Shown one piece after another: positions 27,149 through 36,519 of a stretch of DNA of 64,000 bases (positions within the stretch are counted from its first letter, which is position 1; each line of letters begins with the position of its first letter). Both the position numbers and the translations under genes were made by a program. The stretch comes from Flammeovirga pacifica (GTDB taxonomy: Bacteria > Bacteroidota > Bacteroidia > Cytophagales > Flammeovirgaceae): NCBI RefSeq assembly GCF_000807855.2, contig NZ_JRYR02000001.1, positions 3,027,285 through 3,091,284 on the forward strand. Direction: 5' to 3'. The notes beneath the pieces were generated by a model. It was given only the letters and a program-made list of their open reading frames with translations. It did not search any database and had not been told where the DNA came from.

Positions 27149-27508
27149 ATGGACAATAACTCTTTAGGTCTCATTACATCAATTATCTATTTTGGTCTTA
27201 TCATCTTGATGATTGTTGCTTATTGGAAACTGTTTGAAAAAGCAAACAAACCGGGATGGGCCAGTATTATTCCAATTTATAATGCCATTGTTCTATTAGA
27301 AATTGTAGGTAAGCCTTGGTGGTGGTTACTTCTCTTTTTAATTCCTGGAGTCAATATCATTCTCATGTTTTATGTCACACACTTATTTGCACAAAGTTAT
27401 GGAAAGGATATCATCTACACCATTGGGTTAATTTTCCTACCATTTATTTTTGGTTTACTTATGGCGTTTGACAAAGACACAAAATATAGAGGTCCGGCTG
27501 GTGCTTAG
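27149..27508 (+). CDS. DUF5684 family small membrane protein
   Basis: A 119-residue integral membrane protein with three hydrophobic segments (about 8-27, 54-75 and 87-106). The segment KANKPGWASIIPIYNAIVLL followed by GKPWWWLLLFLIPG is the hallmark of DUF5684, a family of unknown function whose members sometimes precede signal peptidase I domains. No peptidase domain is present here. It starts 58 bases after a terminator, with no clear promoter of its own, so expression may depend on read-through from the upstream promoter at 26973. It is closed by its own terminator. Function is unknown. Confidence 0.82.
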   Translation: MDNNSLGLITSIIYFGLIILMIVAYWKLFEKANKPGWASIIPIYNAIVLLEIVGKPWWWLLLFLIPGVNIILMFYVTHLFAQSYGKDIIYTIGLIFLPFIFGLLMAFDKDTKYRGPAGA

Positions 27509-27519
27509 ATCTCAATATA

Positions 27520-27554
27520 AAAAAGCCAGTGAAATGTACATTCACTGGCTTTTT
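27520..27554. terminator. Bidirectional terminator
   Basis: A 14-bp stem (AAAAAGCCAGTGAA, 27520-27533, against 27541-27554) with a 7-nt loop, A-run on one side and T-run on the other. It serves the DUF5684 gene (+) and the convergent membrane protein ending at 27584. Confidence 0.92.
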
Positions 27555-27583
27555 TATTACACTAAAGTATAACTACTGCTTAC

Positions 27584-28123
27584 TTATAATTTCATATCCG
27601 TCTGATCAAACGGTATATTATTCAACATAACTTCTTTGTCTCCTTTTTTTAACCTAAGATCAGAAATCACATTATGAATAGAAGGATTACTCATTGCAAA
27701 AAGAATCATTGAAACTATATATACTCCAAATAGAATCGGTTCTAATGTAAGTCTATACAATATAACAACTACAATAGGTGAAATTGCCAAAGGAATAAAC
27801 TTAATACATTGAGCTTTTAATAAGAGAGTCAATCGATAAGGCAATGACGGCTCTTTTCTGATTTCCTTAAGTTTATTATTATATATTCTGTACACTACAA
27901 TGGCTACAATAGAAATTATGGCGGTAAGAATACTTATTACAATACTTCCTAAAGGCTCAATCACTGGATCAAGATCAATCATTTCTGATTTATTCTGAAC
28001 GTACCACATGAGTGCAAAAGGTACCGAAAAACTTGCCAATCCGTAAAAACAAATCCTTAATTTATTGACCATATCAAAAGGCTCATTAAACCCTTCAAAA
28101 AAAGATGGTTTTTTATTGCTCAT
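27584..28123 (-). CDS. Four-helix membrane protein of unknown function
   Basis: A 179-residue protein that I do not recognise. It has about four predicted membrane segments (about residues 24-42, 57-80, 108-124 and 126-143), a short cytoplasmic N-terminus (MSNKKPSFFEGFNEPFDMVN), a basic loop between segments 2 and 3 (YNNKLKEIRKEPS) and a polar C-terminal tail. No catalytic or binding motif is visible. It stands alone, bounded by the bidirectional terminator at 27520-27554 downstream and by the ompH terminator upstream. Confidence 0.75.
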   Translation of the reverse strand: MSNKKPSFFEGFNEPFDMVNKLRICFYGLASFSVPFALMWYVQNKSEMIDLDPVIEPLGSIVISILTAIISIVAIVVYRIYNNKLKEIRKEPSLPYRLTLLLKAQCIKFIPLAISPIVVVILYRLTLEPILFGVYIVSMILFAMSNPSIHNVISDLRLKKGDKEVMLNNIPFDQTDMKL

Positions 28124-28223
28124 TATTATCTATATCTATCAAATTCTAATTAATGCGAAGTTACTACATCAAAAAGGAAATCAATCACATTTATGTCTTA
28201 AAAATTATCAAGCAATTACAAGA

Positions 28224-28260
28224 CATAAAAAAATCCGCAATACTCTTAGCATTGCGGATT
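28224..28260 (-). terminator. Terminator of the OmpH-like gene
   Basis: A 10-bp stem (AATCCGCAAT / ATTGCGGATT, 28232-28241 against 28251-28260) with a 9-nt loop. On the minus strand it is followed by a run of seven T. Confidence 0.9.
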
Positions 28261-28281
28261 CTATATCTTAAAAGATAAAAA

Positions 28282-28890
28282 TTACTTCTTACCTTTTTCT
28301 TCAGAAGATTGAGCACTTAACTCATCCTCATATATTTTATTCAAACCGTCAATTACATCTTGAGTGATATCTTCAACGTTTGGAGTAGACCAGATTACAG
28401 TTGATGTTACACCATCACTATATCCTAATACAATACTGTAGTTTTTATCAGCAGAATATTTATCTAAAAATTCTTTTACTCTTTTTCTAACTTCAGCTTG
28501 AATAGAAATTTCTTCAGCTTGTAAACCTTGAGCTTGAGATTGTTGAGCAGCTTGTAATTTTTGTTGCTTTAATCCCAATTCTTCTTGTTTTCTTTTGATC
28601 TCATTTTGAGACATCAAACCAGCTCTAGCTCTTTTTTCGAAATTAGCTGCTTCACCTTGTAATTTCACCATACGAGATTGCAATTGCTTTTGAGCTTTTT
28701 CCATTTTCTTTTGGAACTCTGCATATTGATCTTCACCAAACTTGTAGTAAGTAGACAAGCTATCGTTATTGATATAAGCAATTTTCATTGCAGGAGCTGC
28801 ACTACCAGTAGAAGCCGTTTGTTGAGCTTGTGGTTGTTGACATGCAAACATTGTTGCTATGATGCCAACTGCTAATAATAATTTCTTCAC
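28282..28890 (-). CDS. OmpH/Skp family periplasmic chaperone-like lipoprotein
   Basis: A 202-residue OmpH/Skp-like protein. Skp-type trimers hold unfolded outer-membrane proteins in the periplasm with long helical tentacles. The N-terminal signal ends in ATMFAC (Cys17), so this member may be lipid-anchored. After a linker, AMKIAYINNDSL begins the beta-strand core. A long charged coiled coil (about 60-145, rich in Q, K and E) forms the tentacle, and VLGYSDGVTSTVIWS closes the core. A Lys/Glu-rich tail follows. It is monocistronic with its own promoter and terminator. Bacteroidota often carry several ompH genes; this one is not next to bamA, so its client set is unknown. Confidence 0.88.
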   Translation of the reverse strand: MKKLLLAVGIIATMFACQQPQAQQTASTGSAAPAMKIAYINNDSLSTYYKFGEDQYAEFQKKMEKAQKQLQSRMVKLQGEAANFEKRARAGLMSQNEIKRKQEELGLKQQKLQAAQQSQAQGLQAEEISIQAEVRKRVKEFLDKYSADKNYSIVLGYSDGVTSTVIWSTPNVEDITQDVIDGLNKIYEDELSAQSSEEKGKK

Positions 28891-28998
28891 AGTATGTATT
28901 ATTTAAATAAATAAGATGCTTTTGATGATGAGTTAACCCGAGTAAATATTCCCTTCAAAAAGTCCTTAATGATCTACTCTTTTTGATTTTCACCGGTG

Positions 28999-29030
28999 CA
29001 AATATAGTTAATTCATTGAAAGTGTAAAAA
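28999..29030 (-). promoter_or_regulatory. Promoter of the OmpH-like gene
   Basis: On the minus strand TTTT-N20-TATATTTG matches the Bacteroidota consensus with a perfect -7 box and one mismatch at -33. It lies about 109 bases upstream of the start codon. Confidence 0.65.
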
Positions 29031-29122
29031 GTCCTATTCTTTCATTGTATTTTAATAGGTACTTTTTAATAAAAATGATGAAATTAGTAGACTATTAAGC
29101 AGAGAAACCTCTAAATTACTCT

Positions 29123-31168
29123 ATGAACTTCGTAAACCCTGCGTTTCTTTATGCACTCCCTCTAGTGATAGTGCCCCTTATTATACATTTGTTCAACTTT
29201 CAGCGATCGGCTGAAGTGAAATTTACAAATGTCGCTTTTTTACAAACTGTAAAAGAGATGTCCAATGCACAAGACCGATTAAAAAAAATATTGGTCATGA
29301 TTGCCCGAATGCTATTTATTCTGATGGCTATTCTTGCTTTTGCTCGCCCCTATATTCCAAAAGAAAACGGATATGCACTACTTAAAAATGATAAAGGGAA
29401 AGTAAGTATATACATCGACAACTCTTATAGTATGCAAAGTGAACGCAATGCAAAAACACTTTTTGATGCTGCTAAAGATATTGGTCGAAACATTCCCAAT
29501 GTTTTTCCTGTAGGATATAACTATCAAGTAATGGATAACCGGTTGACAGGTGCTTCTAGGTATTTCATGAATCACGATAGAGCTGAGGAGGAAGTAATTG
29601 GACTCAACTATTCTAATTTCACTAGAAGTATATCAGAACTTGATAATTTCTCTCAAGATGCCTTTCTAAGAGAAAAAATATTTGAAGGAAAACAAGTTTT
29701 CTGGATATCTGATTTTCAAAAATCGACCGTAGGTTTATTAGAAAATATAGCATTTGATTCTGCTACCAATTATCACTTGATTCCTTTGGCTGCAGATAAA
29801 ATGGAAAATTTAAGAATAGACTCTGTTTGGTTAGATAAACCATTTATCAAACAAAAAGAAAACAACAAGCTCAACGTTAGAATATCCAACTTAGGAAATG
29901 CAGATGTTGAAGATAGAGAAGTTACTTTATTTGTAGATAAAGTACAGTCTTCAAACACTACCATCAACCTTGTTGCTGGAGATACTAAAACTGTTGAAAT
30001 GGCATTCGCGATTAGTGACCCTGGAAATAAACAATGTAGAGTTAATATATCAGATTACCCTGTGGATTTCGATAATGATCATTACTTTATTCTTAATGTA
30101 TCTCCAAAAATCAACATTGCTATCATTTCTGATAATCCAAAAAGTTACCTATCCACCGTTTATAAAAACGAAAGCTTTTTGAATGCGACAACTTTTAAGT
30201 CCAATTCCATCGATTATACTGCTACAAATGAAGCTGATTTATTAGTACTTGATCATGTAGACTATATCAATGAATCGCTTAATAATGTTATTGTCAATGC
30301 TATCAGAAATGGAACTAATATCGCGGTGTTCCCTTCAAAGGATCTTGACATCGACAGCTATTCTAATGCGTTTGGTACACTTATCAGTAAAAATACAATA
30401 GAAGAAAATGCGACAATGGTAGGTACGCAAGTTCCTCCATCTAAAGATCCATTTTTTGCGAATGTTTTTGAAAAAAGAGTCAAAAACATGAGTATGCCTG
30501 AAGGAAAGCCTCTTTATAAATGGCAAGGAAGAGGAGTTAGAACTTTATTAAGCTATAAGAACAGTCAAAGTTTCTTATCTATTCAGGAAAATGCCTTACA
30601 AAATAATTACTTTGCTTCTACTCCACTTTTGCCTAATTATAGCAACTTTGGCCGACATGCTTTGTTTGTTCCTGTAATGTATAGAATGGCGATTCTAAGT
30701 AAAACTCAATCGGATAAACTGTCATATAAGTTTGATGAAAAGAATCTTAGAGTAAGAATTGATGGGTTAGAAAAAGGCGTGATTTACAAATTAAGAAAAG
30801 GGGAAATAGAGATTATTCCTAGTCAAAAAGTAAATGCTGATGTCTTAACATTAAAACTACCTTCTGATGACATGGAAGCCGGGTCATATGAAATTATTAA
30901 AGATGGAGAAGATAAAGCTATTGGATATATTGCTTTCAATTATGCTAAGGGAGAATCTCAACTAGAAGCCTATTCTTCTTCTGAATTATCTCAAAAGCTT
31001 GAAACGTTCAAAAATGTTAGAGTATATGACAATCTAAAAGCGGATAGTTTCCAACAAGTTTTTAAAGAGAATAATATCGCTCAGCCTATCTGGAAATATT
31101 TCTTATATACTGCTTTACTATTTCTATTAATCGAAATGGCAATAATCAGATTTTGGAAAACAAAATAA
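29123..31168 (+). CDS. BatA domain-containing membrane protein with VWA-like region
   Basis: A 681-residue protein of the BatA/aerotolerance N-terminal family. Residues 1-80 are the BatA module: FVNPAFLYALPLVIVPLIIH (membrane segment 1), LFNFQRSAEVKFTNVAFL, then a second membrane segment near 55-75 ending LAFARPYIP. A VWA-like fold follows from about 95, with VSIYIDNSYSMQS in place of the canonical DxSxS MIDAS motif. Residues about 230-320 resemble a CARDB/Ig-like domain, then come a periplasmic alpha/beta region and a C-terminal membrane anchor near 658-675. In Bacteroidota such genes may stand apart from the bat operon, as here. The Bacteroides Bat proteins were linked to aerotolerance; the role of this isolated member is unknown. 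Confidence 0.88.
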   Translation: MNFVNPAFLYALPLVIVPLIIHLFNFQRSAEVKFTNVAFLQTVKEMSNAQDRLKKILVMIARMLFILMAILAFARPYIPKENGYALLKNDKGKVSIYIDNSYSMQSERNAKTLFDAAKDIGRNIPNVFPVGYNYQVMDNRLTGASRYFMNHDRAEEEVIGLNYSNFTRSISELDNFSQDAFLREKIFEGKQVFWISDFQKSTVGLLENIAFDSATNYHLIPLAADKMENLRIDSVWLDKPFIKQKENNKLNVRISNLGNADVEDREVTLFVDKVQSSNTTINLVAGDTKTVEMAFAISDPGNKQCRVNISDYPVDFDNDHYFILNVSPKINIAIISDNPKSYLSTVYKNESFLNATTFKSNSIDYTATNEADLLVLDHVDYINESLNNVIVNAIRNGTNIAVFPSKDLDIDSYSNAFGTLISKNTIEENATMVGTQVPPSKDPFFANVFEKRVKNMSMPEGKPLYKWQGRGVRTLLSYKNSQSFLSIQENALQNNYFASTPLLPNYSNFGRHALFVPVMYRMAILSKTQSDKLSYKFDEKNLRVRIDGLEKGVIYKLRKGEIEIIPSQKVNADVLTLKLPSDDMEAGSYEIIKDGEDKAIGYIAFNYAKGESQLEAYSSSELSQKLETFKNVRVYDNLKADSFQQVFKENNIAQPIWKYFLYTALLFLLIEMAIIRFWKTK

Positions 31169-31276
31169 TCTTGTGATCTAAATAAGATAAAATGATAATA
31201 GTTCATTTCTAATTCTTTGGAGTTACTGTAATACACATAAAGCTCATTTGAGTAATGATAATTTTCAAAATTGAGC

Positions 31277-31323
31277 AAGAAAAAACTCCACTATTCATTT
31301 ATAGAATAGTGGAGTTTTTTCTT
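31277..31323. terminator. Bidirectional terminator
   Basis: A perfect 20-bp inverted repeat (31277-31296 against 31304-31323) with a 7-nt loop. It has an A-run on the left and a T-run on the right, and lies between the BatA gene (+) and the Cache-GAF sensor gene (-). Confidence 0.93.
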
Positions 31324-31343
31324 ATGCTTTCAATCAGTCTTCT

Positions 31344-33737
31344 TTAATCCTCACCTTCTTCCTCATCATCATTTGGAATCTGTGATTTATAATAAAGAAT
31401 CTGTTCGTCTTTCATTGCTATTTCTTTCTGAAGAACTTTTCTCACATCCTCTAATTCTTTCTGCCTTCTTTCCATCTCTTCTTGAGTGGCTTGAAGTTCT
31501 TCTGTATTCTGAAGCATTTCTTCCTCACGTATTCTAAGTTCTTGCGTTAACTTTTGAGAATCTTCCAAAAGTTTAGCTGTTCTAGTATTATGTTTGGCAG
31601 ATGTTATAGCAGACGCAATACTTTCTGATACCCTTTCTACAAATTCAATCATATAAGGTTCAACAGTATTAAACGATGCCAATTCTATTACTCCTAATGC
31701 TTCTTCATTAAATTTTAAAGGCACAAGTAAAAGACTTTTAGGTGATGCTAGACCTAAACCTGTCACTATTTTTGAATAATCTTCTGGTAAATCATCTATA
31801 TAAAGTGATTCATTTTCTTGCCAACACCTACCTGCTAGACCTTCACCATAATTGACCTTTTTATTCAAGAATTTCTTTCTGTCAAAAGCATAACAAGCTT
31901 TTAGCTCTAAGAATTTTTCTGTCGTTTTATTATCCTCCTCAACCAAGAACATCATTCCTTGATTAGCATTAAGGTAATCTACCAGTTCTCTTAAAACGAT
32001 TTCATAAAGACCATCTACATTATCAAGATACTTTCTTGTGATTTCGGCAAATTTTGAGATTCCCTCATTCACCCATTGTCTTCGTTGATCCTCGATTGAA
32101 ACTTCTTTTAATCGGTCTCTCATTTTTATCAATGAGTTACCCAATACATCTTTATTGCCATAAGTATCAAAATCAGTATTAAAATCTCCTTTACCCACCT
32201 TTTTGGCAAAGTCAGAAGTTTGTTTCGTCCTTTCAATCAACATATTCATATTATTGATTGTTTTACCTATTTCATCGCCGGATGGCACATTAATATGAGA
32301 AGAAACATCTCCTTTTGCTAAACGTGAAATCGCCTTTTGTAATTTTTCTACTGGTCTTGTAAAATTGGCTGAATAGGCATTAGAGACAATAAACCCAATA
32401 ATAAAAATAACTATCGTAGCTAACGCCACATTAAGTTTTAGTTTTTCAATTGAGGCAAAGGCTTCATTTTCTTCAATCTCTGAAATAATGATCCATGGTA
32501 GCTCTCTAATTTTTAATAAAGAATAAGAACTAAGCGCATCTTGACCTAAATAATTTTTTGCGATCACATTACCTGAATGTCCTTTAAGAGCATCTATCAC
32601 AGGTGCGGTGTTGACCGTTTTAGACAAAACAGTTGTTCTTAGTGCTTTTATTTGATTTATTTCATCAATCGATACATTTAAATCGAGTAGTTGTTGATTG
32701 AATTTATCAGATGCTTCTACAAATAGACGAGCATCACTTCTCATTAATTGATCTTTACCTACTAGATAAGTCTCTCCTGTGGCTCCCAGTCCTTCTTCTA
32801 CCCAATCTCCATCATCCGTCATGATTTTATTAATTTCAGATAATGGCATAGTACCTATTAATACAGCTACTTTTTCTAAACCATTTCCTGTATTATCATA
32901 TACCGGAGCAGCAAAAAACAGTTGCAAATTTCCATAAGCTCCTTCATATGATACAAAATCAGAAAGAATAACCATATTAGGGCGAATAGAGTTTCTTGCC
33001 AATGTAAAAGCCTGACCTAATGCCGATTGTCTAAAAACACCATCCATTAGATTAGTACCAAAATCAGCATTTTTAGAAACCGAGTAGATAACATCTCCCG
33101 AAGATACATTCACTAATAATAAATCAGCAAAACCTTCTGCTTTTAAATACCTTCTAAAAGAAGAGTGATATCTTTCATGAATATCAGAATATGCCGTTCG
33201 ATCGTTGGCTCTATTCAATAAGTCTTTTTTACCGATGGGATTTTGATTCTCTGTAAGATAAAGATTTTGGAGAATGACCATCTTATCAGAGGCATCATCT
33301 ACAGAGTTAATAAGTTGCTTAGAGAAGTTTTCATGGTCGCTTAATTTTCTATCTATAGTAGAACGATAGTAATCTTTTAGCCCCCAACGCATTTTTACAA
33401 TTTTTCCTGGAGCATAATAATAGTCCATGATTTCAAAAGCGGAAGAGAACTCAAGAACAGCATCAGAAACCATTCTACTTTGAGCCAACACACTAATATG
33501 CTTCTTGGCATTATCAATATAATTTTCTAATGACCTACGCTTTACTTCTCTCACAGAAGTAAGTTGAGCAAACACTGCTTCTTCTAAAGATTTTTTTGCA
33601 GAGTAATACCCTAATAACCCTACTGCTATACTAGAAAGTGCAGCTATAAGTAATAGATTAAGTAAAACTTTAATTCTTATACTTAGGTCTTTTACCCTTA
33701 GGCCAGACCCTTTGCTATTTGATAATTTTTCTTCCAT
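31344..33737 (-). CDS. Cache-HAMP-GAF transmembrane sensor without an output domain
   Basis: A 797-residue protein with a short cytoplasmic N-terminus and membrane segment 1 (about 23-45). A large periplasmic Cache-type sensor region (about 46-430, LGATGETYLVGKDQLMRSDA near 317) and membrane segment 2 (about 435-456) follow. Then come a HAMP domain (457-510, TRPVEKLQKAISRLAKGDVS), a second HAMP-like helix pair (to about 555), a GAF domain (565-710, VNYGEGLAGRCWQ, SLLLVPLKFNEEALGVIELA) and a C-terminal coiled coil rich in Glu and Gln, ending in an acidic tail. There is no histidine kinase, GGDEF, EAL, phosphatase or methyl-accepting signature. It may signal through a partner bound to the coiled coil. 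It is monocistronic; the sensed ligand is unknown. Confidence 0.87.
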   Translation of the reverse strand: MEEKLSNSKGSGLRVKDLSIRIKVLLNLLLIAALSSIAVGLLGYYSAKKSLEEAVFAQLTSVREVKRRSLENYIDNAKKHISVLAQSRMVSDAVLEFSSAFEIMDYYYAPGKIVKMRWGLKDYYRSTIDRKLSDHENFSKQLINSVDDASDKMVILQNLYLTENQNPIGKKDLLNRANDRTAYSDIHERYHSSFRRYLKAEGFADLLLVNVSSGDVIYSVSKNADFGTNLMDGVFRQSALGQAFTLARNSIRPNMVILSDFVSYEGAYGNLQLFFAAPVYDNTGNGLEKVAVLIGTMPLSEINKIMTDDGDWVEEGLGATGETYLVGKDQLMRSDARLFVEASDKFNQQLLDLNVSIDEINQIKALRTTVLSKTVNTAPVIDALKGHSGNVIAKNYLGQDALSSYSLLKIRELPWIIISEIEENEAFASIEKLKLNVALATIVIFIIGFIVSNAYSANFTRPVEKLQKAISRLAKGDVSSHINVPSGDEIGKTINNMNMLIERTKQTSDFAKKVGKGDFNTDFDTYGNKDVLGNSLIKMRDRLKEVSIEDQRRQWVNEGISKFAEITRKYLDNVDGLYEIVLRELVDYLNANQGMMFLVEEDNKTTEKFLELKACYAFDRKKFLNKKVNYGEGLAGRCWQENESLYIDDLPEDYSKIVTGLGLASPKSLLLVPLKFNEEALGVIELASFNTVEPYMIEFVERVSESIASAITSAKHNTRTAKLLEDSQKLTQELRIREEEMLQNTEELQATQEEMERRQKELEDVRKVLQKEIAMKDEQILYYKSQIPNDDEEEGED

Positions 33738-33911
33738 AAAAAATGCTAGAAGGCTTTTCTCCTATTTGCATCATGCAATTCAAGTACCATGTTATAAAAG
33801 AACGTCGAAATTGGAAAAGTATTTTTTAGGGATAGAGTAAAAAATAATTAGTTCCTATATATAATGATATAGACTGATGAAAATGAAATAAATTTCTCAA
33901 AAAATTAGGCA

Positions 33912-33943
33912 TAAAAAAAAGGTTGATATTTCTATCAACCTTT
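33912..33943 (-). terminator. Terminator of the tRNA-Leu transcript
   Basis: An 11-bp stem (AAAGGTTGATA / TATCAACCTTT, 33918-33928 against 33933-33943) with a 4-nt loop. On the minus strand it is followed by a T-run, directly after the tRNA 3' end. Confidence 0.9.
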
Positions 33944-33945
33944 CT

Positions 33946-34030
33946 TGGTGCGGGTGGAGGGACTCGAACCCCCACGCCGTGAAGCACTAGATCCTAAGTC
34001 TAGCGTGTCTACCAATTTCACCACACCCGC
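33946..34030 (-). tRNA. tRNA-Leu (anticodon UAG)
   Basis: An 85-nt tRNA on the minus strand. Its acceptor stem is GCGGGTG / CACCCGC with discriminator A and an encoded CCA (complement of 33946-33948). The D arm contains AATTGGTAGAC, the anticodon arm is CTAGA-CTTAGGA-TCTAG with anticodon TAG (reads CUA and other CUN codons), a long class II variable arm follows, and the T loop is TTCGAGT. The long variable arm and anticodon make it tRNA-Leu. It has its own promoter and terminator. Confidence 0.97.
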
Positions 34031-34062
34031 ATTTGTTGGTGGCTTTTTGTTTTAAAGCGATG

Positions 34063-34094
34063 CAAATATGCACGATTAAATTATACTACACAAG
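34063..34094 (-). promoter_or_regulatory. tRNA-Leu promoter
   Basis: On the minus strand CTTG-N20-CATATTTG is one mismatch from the consensus in each box. It ends 33 bases before the tRNA 5' end, so the precursor would have a leader of about 25 nt. Confidence 0.62.
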
Positions 34095-34227
34095 TACTTT
34101 TAGAAAAATTCTACTAAATAAAAGTGAATATTATTTCCCTATACATACTCTCTACAGTACTTTTAACGTATTCAGAAGTGTTAAGTCATTGATAATAAAA
34201 TATGTGTACTTGATAAAAAGAAATTTA

Positions 34228-34235
34228 TATCTTTG
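34228..34235 (+). promoter_or_regulatory. Candidate mnmA -7 box
   Basis: TATCTTTG is a perfect TAnnTTTG box 82 bases before mnmA. The nearest upstream TTG is only 15 bases away, so the -33 element is not convincing. Confidence 0.4.
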
Positions 34236-34316
34236 TTGAAGTTTTTTCAGAAATAAGAAAAAATTTTTTCGATTTGTGTGAAAAGGGACCTTAACCCCCT
34301 GTAAGCAATAAAAGTT

Positions 34317-35522
34317 ATGGCAAAAAGAGTAGTAGTAGGTCTCTCCGGTGGAGTAGACTCAAGTGTAGCAGCTCACCTTCTAATTGAGCAAGGCTATGAT
34401 GTAATTGGTCTTTTCATGATCAATTGGCACGACGGTAGTGTAACCATTCAAAACGAATGTCCTTGGATTGATGATAGTAATGATGCACTACTTGTAGCTA
34501 ACAAATTAAATATCCCTTTCCAAAGTGTTGACCTATCTGAACAATACAAAGAACGTATTGTCGATTACATGTTCTCCGAATATGAAAAAGGACGTACACC
34601 CAATCCAGATGTTCTTTGTAACAGAGAAGTAAAATTTGATGTCTTTATGGATATTGCCATGAACCTTGGTGCAGATTATGTAGCGATGGGGCATTATTGT
34701 AGAAAAGACAGTTTCATTGATGAAAACGGAAAAGAAGTTTTTCGTTTATTAGCTGGAGTCGATGGAAATAAAGATCAGAGTTATTTCTTATCTCAGTTAA
34801 GTCAAGAGCAATTATCAAAAGCATTATTTCCTATTGGAGAATTGACAAAACCTCAAGTAAGAGAAATTGCTGCTGAACAAGATTTGATCACAGCCAATAA
34901 AAAAGATTCTCAAGGACTTTGCTTTATCGGTAAGGTAAAACTACCTGATTTCTTAAAACAACAATTATTGCCTAAGACGGGTAATATTGTAGAAATTGCT
35001 GCCGATCATCAAATGTATAAAGAAAGAGAAGACGCTCTTAATCAAGCTAATTCGGAAAAAGAAAAATTAGCCTTAGAAACTTCTCCTTATCAATACAAAC
35101 CGACTTATGGTAAAAAAGTAGGGGAACATCAAGGTGCTCATTATTATACAATTGGCCAACGTAAAGGTTTAGGTGTAGGAGGAACTCCTCTCCCATTGTT
35201 TGTAATAGCAACCGATACAGAAACAAATACTATTTATACAGGTCAAGGTGATCAGCACCCTGGTTTAAATAGACAAGGTTTAAAAGTAGAAAATAATGAA
35301 ATCCATTGGGTGAGAAAAGACCTTAAAATGGAAGTTGGTGAATCTCGTGAATACATGGCGAGAATAAGGTATCGACAACCTTTAGAAAAGGTGACACTTT
35401 ATATGGAAGAAGATGGCTTATACTGTGTATTTGATGATAAACAATCTGGTATTTCTGCTGGTCAGTTTGTTACTTGGTACACTGATGATGAATTAATTGG
35501 CTCAGGAGTAATCAATAGATAA
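34317..35522 (+). CDS. mnmA: tRNA-specific 2-thiouridylase MnmA
   Basis: MnmA makes 2-thiouridine at the wobble position of tRNA-Lys, -Glu and -Gln using ATP and persulfide sulfur. The 401 residues carry the PP-loop [12 protein letters not shown] (8-19) and the acceptor-stem contact region [14 protein letters not shown] with catalytic Cys101. They also carry [11 protein letters not shown], persulfide-forming Cys202 in SQGLCFIGK, and the central [14 protein letters not shown] before the C-terminal beta-barrel. A polar insertion of about 35-40 residues (near 228-265, rich in Lys, Glu and Gln) separates the second cysteine region from the [14 protein letters not shown] segment, longer than in E. 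coli MnmA. It is monocistronic and sits divergently beside the tRNA-Leu gene, which is not an MnmA substrate. Confidence 0.95.
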   Translation: MAKRVVVGLSGGVDSSVAAHLLIEQGYDVIGLFMINWHDGSVTIQNECPWIDDSNDALLVANKLNIPFQSVDLSEQYKERIVDYMFSEYEKGRTPNPDVLCNREVKFDVFMDIAMNLGADYVAMGHYCRKDSFIDENGKEVFRLLAGVDGNKDQSYFLSQLSQEQLSKALFPIGELTKPQVREIAAEQDLITANKKDSQGLCFIGKVKLPDFLKQQLLPKTGNIVEIAADHQMYKEREDALNQANSEKEKLALETSPYQYKPTYGKKVGEHQGAHYYTIGQRKGLGVGGTPLPLFVIATDTETNTIYTGQGDQHPGLNRQGLKVENNEIHWVRKDLKMEVGESREYMARIRYRQPLEKVTLYMEEDGLYCVFDDKQSGISAGQFVTWYTDDELIGSGVINR

Positions 35523-35543
35523 CTCTACACAGCTTAAATATAA

Positions 35544-35575
35544 AAAGGGAGTCAATTAATATTGACTCCCTTTCT
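35544..35575 (+). terminator. mnmA terminator
   Basis: A 13-bp stem (AAAGGGAGTCAAT / ATTGACTCCCTTT, 35544-35556 against 35561-35573) with loop TAAT and a short T-rich tail. Confidence 0.9.
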
Positions 35576-35696
35576 CTTAATATGGAAATGTCTACGATAA
35601 CGTTATATATAATTGTTATTATTCGACATTCTTATAAAACTCTCTACAAATTCATGTAGATCTATTTTTTATATGATTGTGAGATAACCTCTTCCT

Positions 35697-36500
35697 TTAT
35701 TTCACAATTGTTTTTCCTATTTTCTCACCTACTGCTTCAAAAGAGTAGTTAAAAGCATTCTTAGAATTTCTGATAAATGATTTACCTTCTTTGGTTGCCC
35801 ATATTTGAGTATAATCTTTTATTTCATCATTAGACATATCTTTATAAGTATAGATAGAGACTGCAATAATTTGTTGTTGAATTTGTTGTATAGCCATTGG
35901 AGGTAACGCCTGAGCTATTTGTGCTCTTAATTGATCATCGGTCATTTGTTCACCTTCTGGAGCTACTGAGTTGGCTCCTTTCATCATAGCATACATCATA
36001 TTACTTAATAACTCCGCCATTATTTCCATTGTCCCCAATTCTTGGTTCAAGGTAGCTATCAGTAAAATTCGTTCTTCTGCAGGAGGATTTGCCTGTAAGT
36101 TTTGAAAAAATTGCATCTGATCTGCTTGATTAGCGGGATCTTGAGATGCCACTTCCATTTTTTTCGCTTTAACAACTAAAGGTTTTTTATAAAGATCTAA
36201 AATCATCTTTACTGTATCCTCTGAACAATTTTTAGTGAAATAATCATGATAAGATTTTTTCATGGCAGCACCATTCATTGATGTTTTTATCACCTTTGTA
36301 AAAGACTCAATCATCTCAGGCGACATCTGCGCAGTACTTTGTGCAATTTGAGCATCGATCATCTGATCCAACTGATCAAATTGAGCAGCAGTCCCCGACT
36401 CTTCCATCAATTGTGTCACTAACTTGCTTGATGTTTGAGCAATAGAAGACAAGTTGATAACAAATAATGTTATCAATAAAAATAAAGTTGATTTGTTCAT
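35697..36500 (-). CDS. Exported DUF2059-like protein
   Basis: A 267-residue protein with a signal peptide (1-21, ending SSIAQ). The remainder is all-helical and rich in Gln, Met and Ala, with two repeats of a DUF2059-like pattern: MIDAQIAQSTAQMSPEMIES then KKSYHDYFTKNCSEDTVKMI, and later QQIIAVSIYTYKDMSNDEIK then QIWATKEGKSFIRN. In DUF2059 proteins such a segment follows a conserved decay toward FYxTPxG; here the counterpart is DLYKKPLVVKAKKM. Function is unknown. It starts 19 bases after mreD on the same strand, so it may be co-transcribed with mreC-mreD, which might link it to the cell envelope. Confidence 0.75.
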   Translation of the reverse strand: MNKSTLFLLITLFVINLSSIAQTSSKLVTQLMEESGTAAQFDQLDQMIDAQIAQSTAQMSPEMIESFTKVIKTSMNGAAMKKSYHDYFTKNCSEDTVKMILDLYKKPLVVKAKKMEVASQDPANQADQMQFFQNLQANPPAEERILLIATLNQELGTMEIMAELLSNMMYAMMKGANSVAPEGEQMTDDQLRAQIAQALPPMAIQQIQQQIIAVSIYTYKDMSNDEIKDYTQIWATKEGKSFIRNSKNAFNYSFEAVGEKIGKTIVK

Positions 36501-36519
36501 TATAAAAAATTTAGTCTGA

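Noticed and set aside
29123-31168. Possible full aerotolerance (bat) operon
   Set aside because: Only one BatA-module protein is present; no MoxR ATPase, DUF58 protein, BatB, BatC, BatD or BatE lies next to it.
33946-34030. Possible integration site at tRNA-Leu
   Set aside because: No integrase gene or duplicated tRNA 3' end was seen on either side; the flanks are ordinary housekeeping genes.
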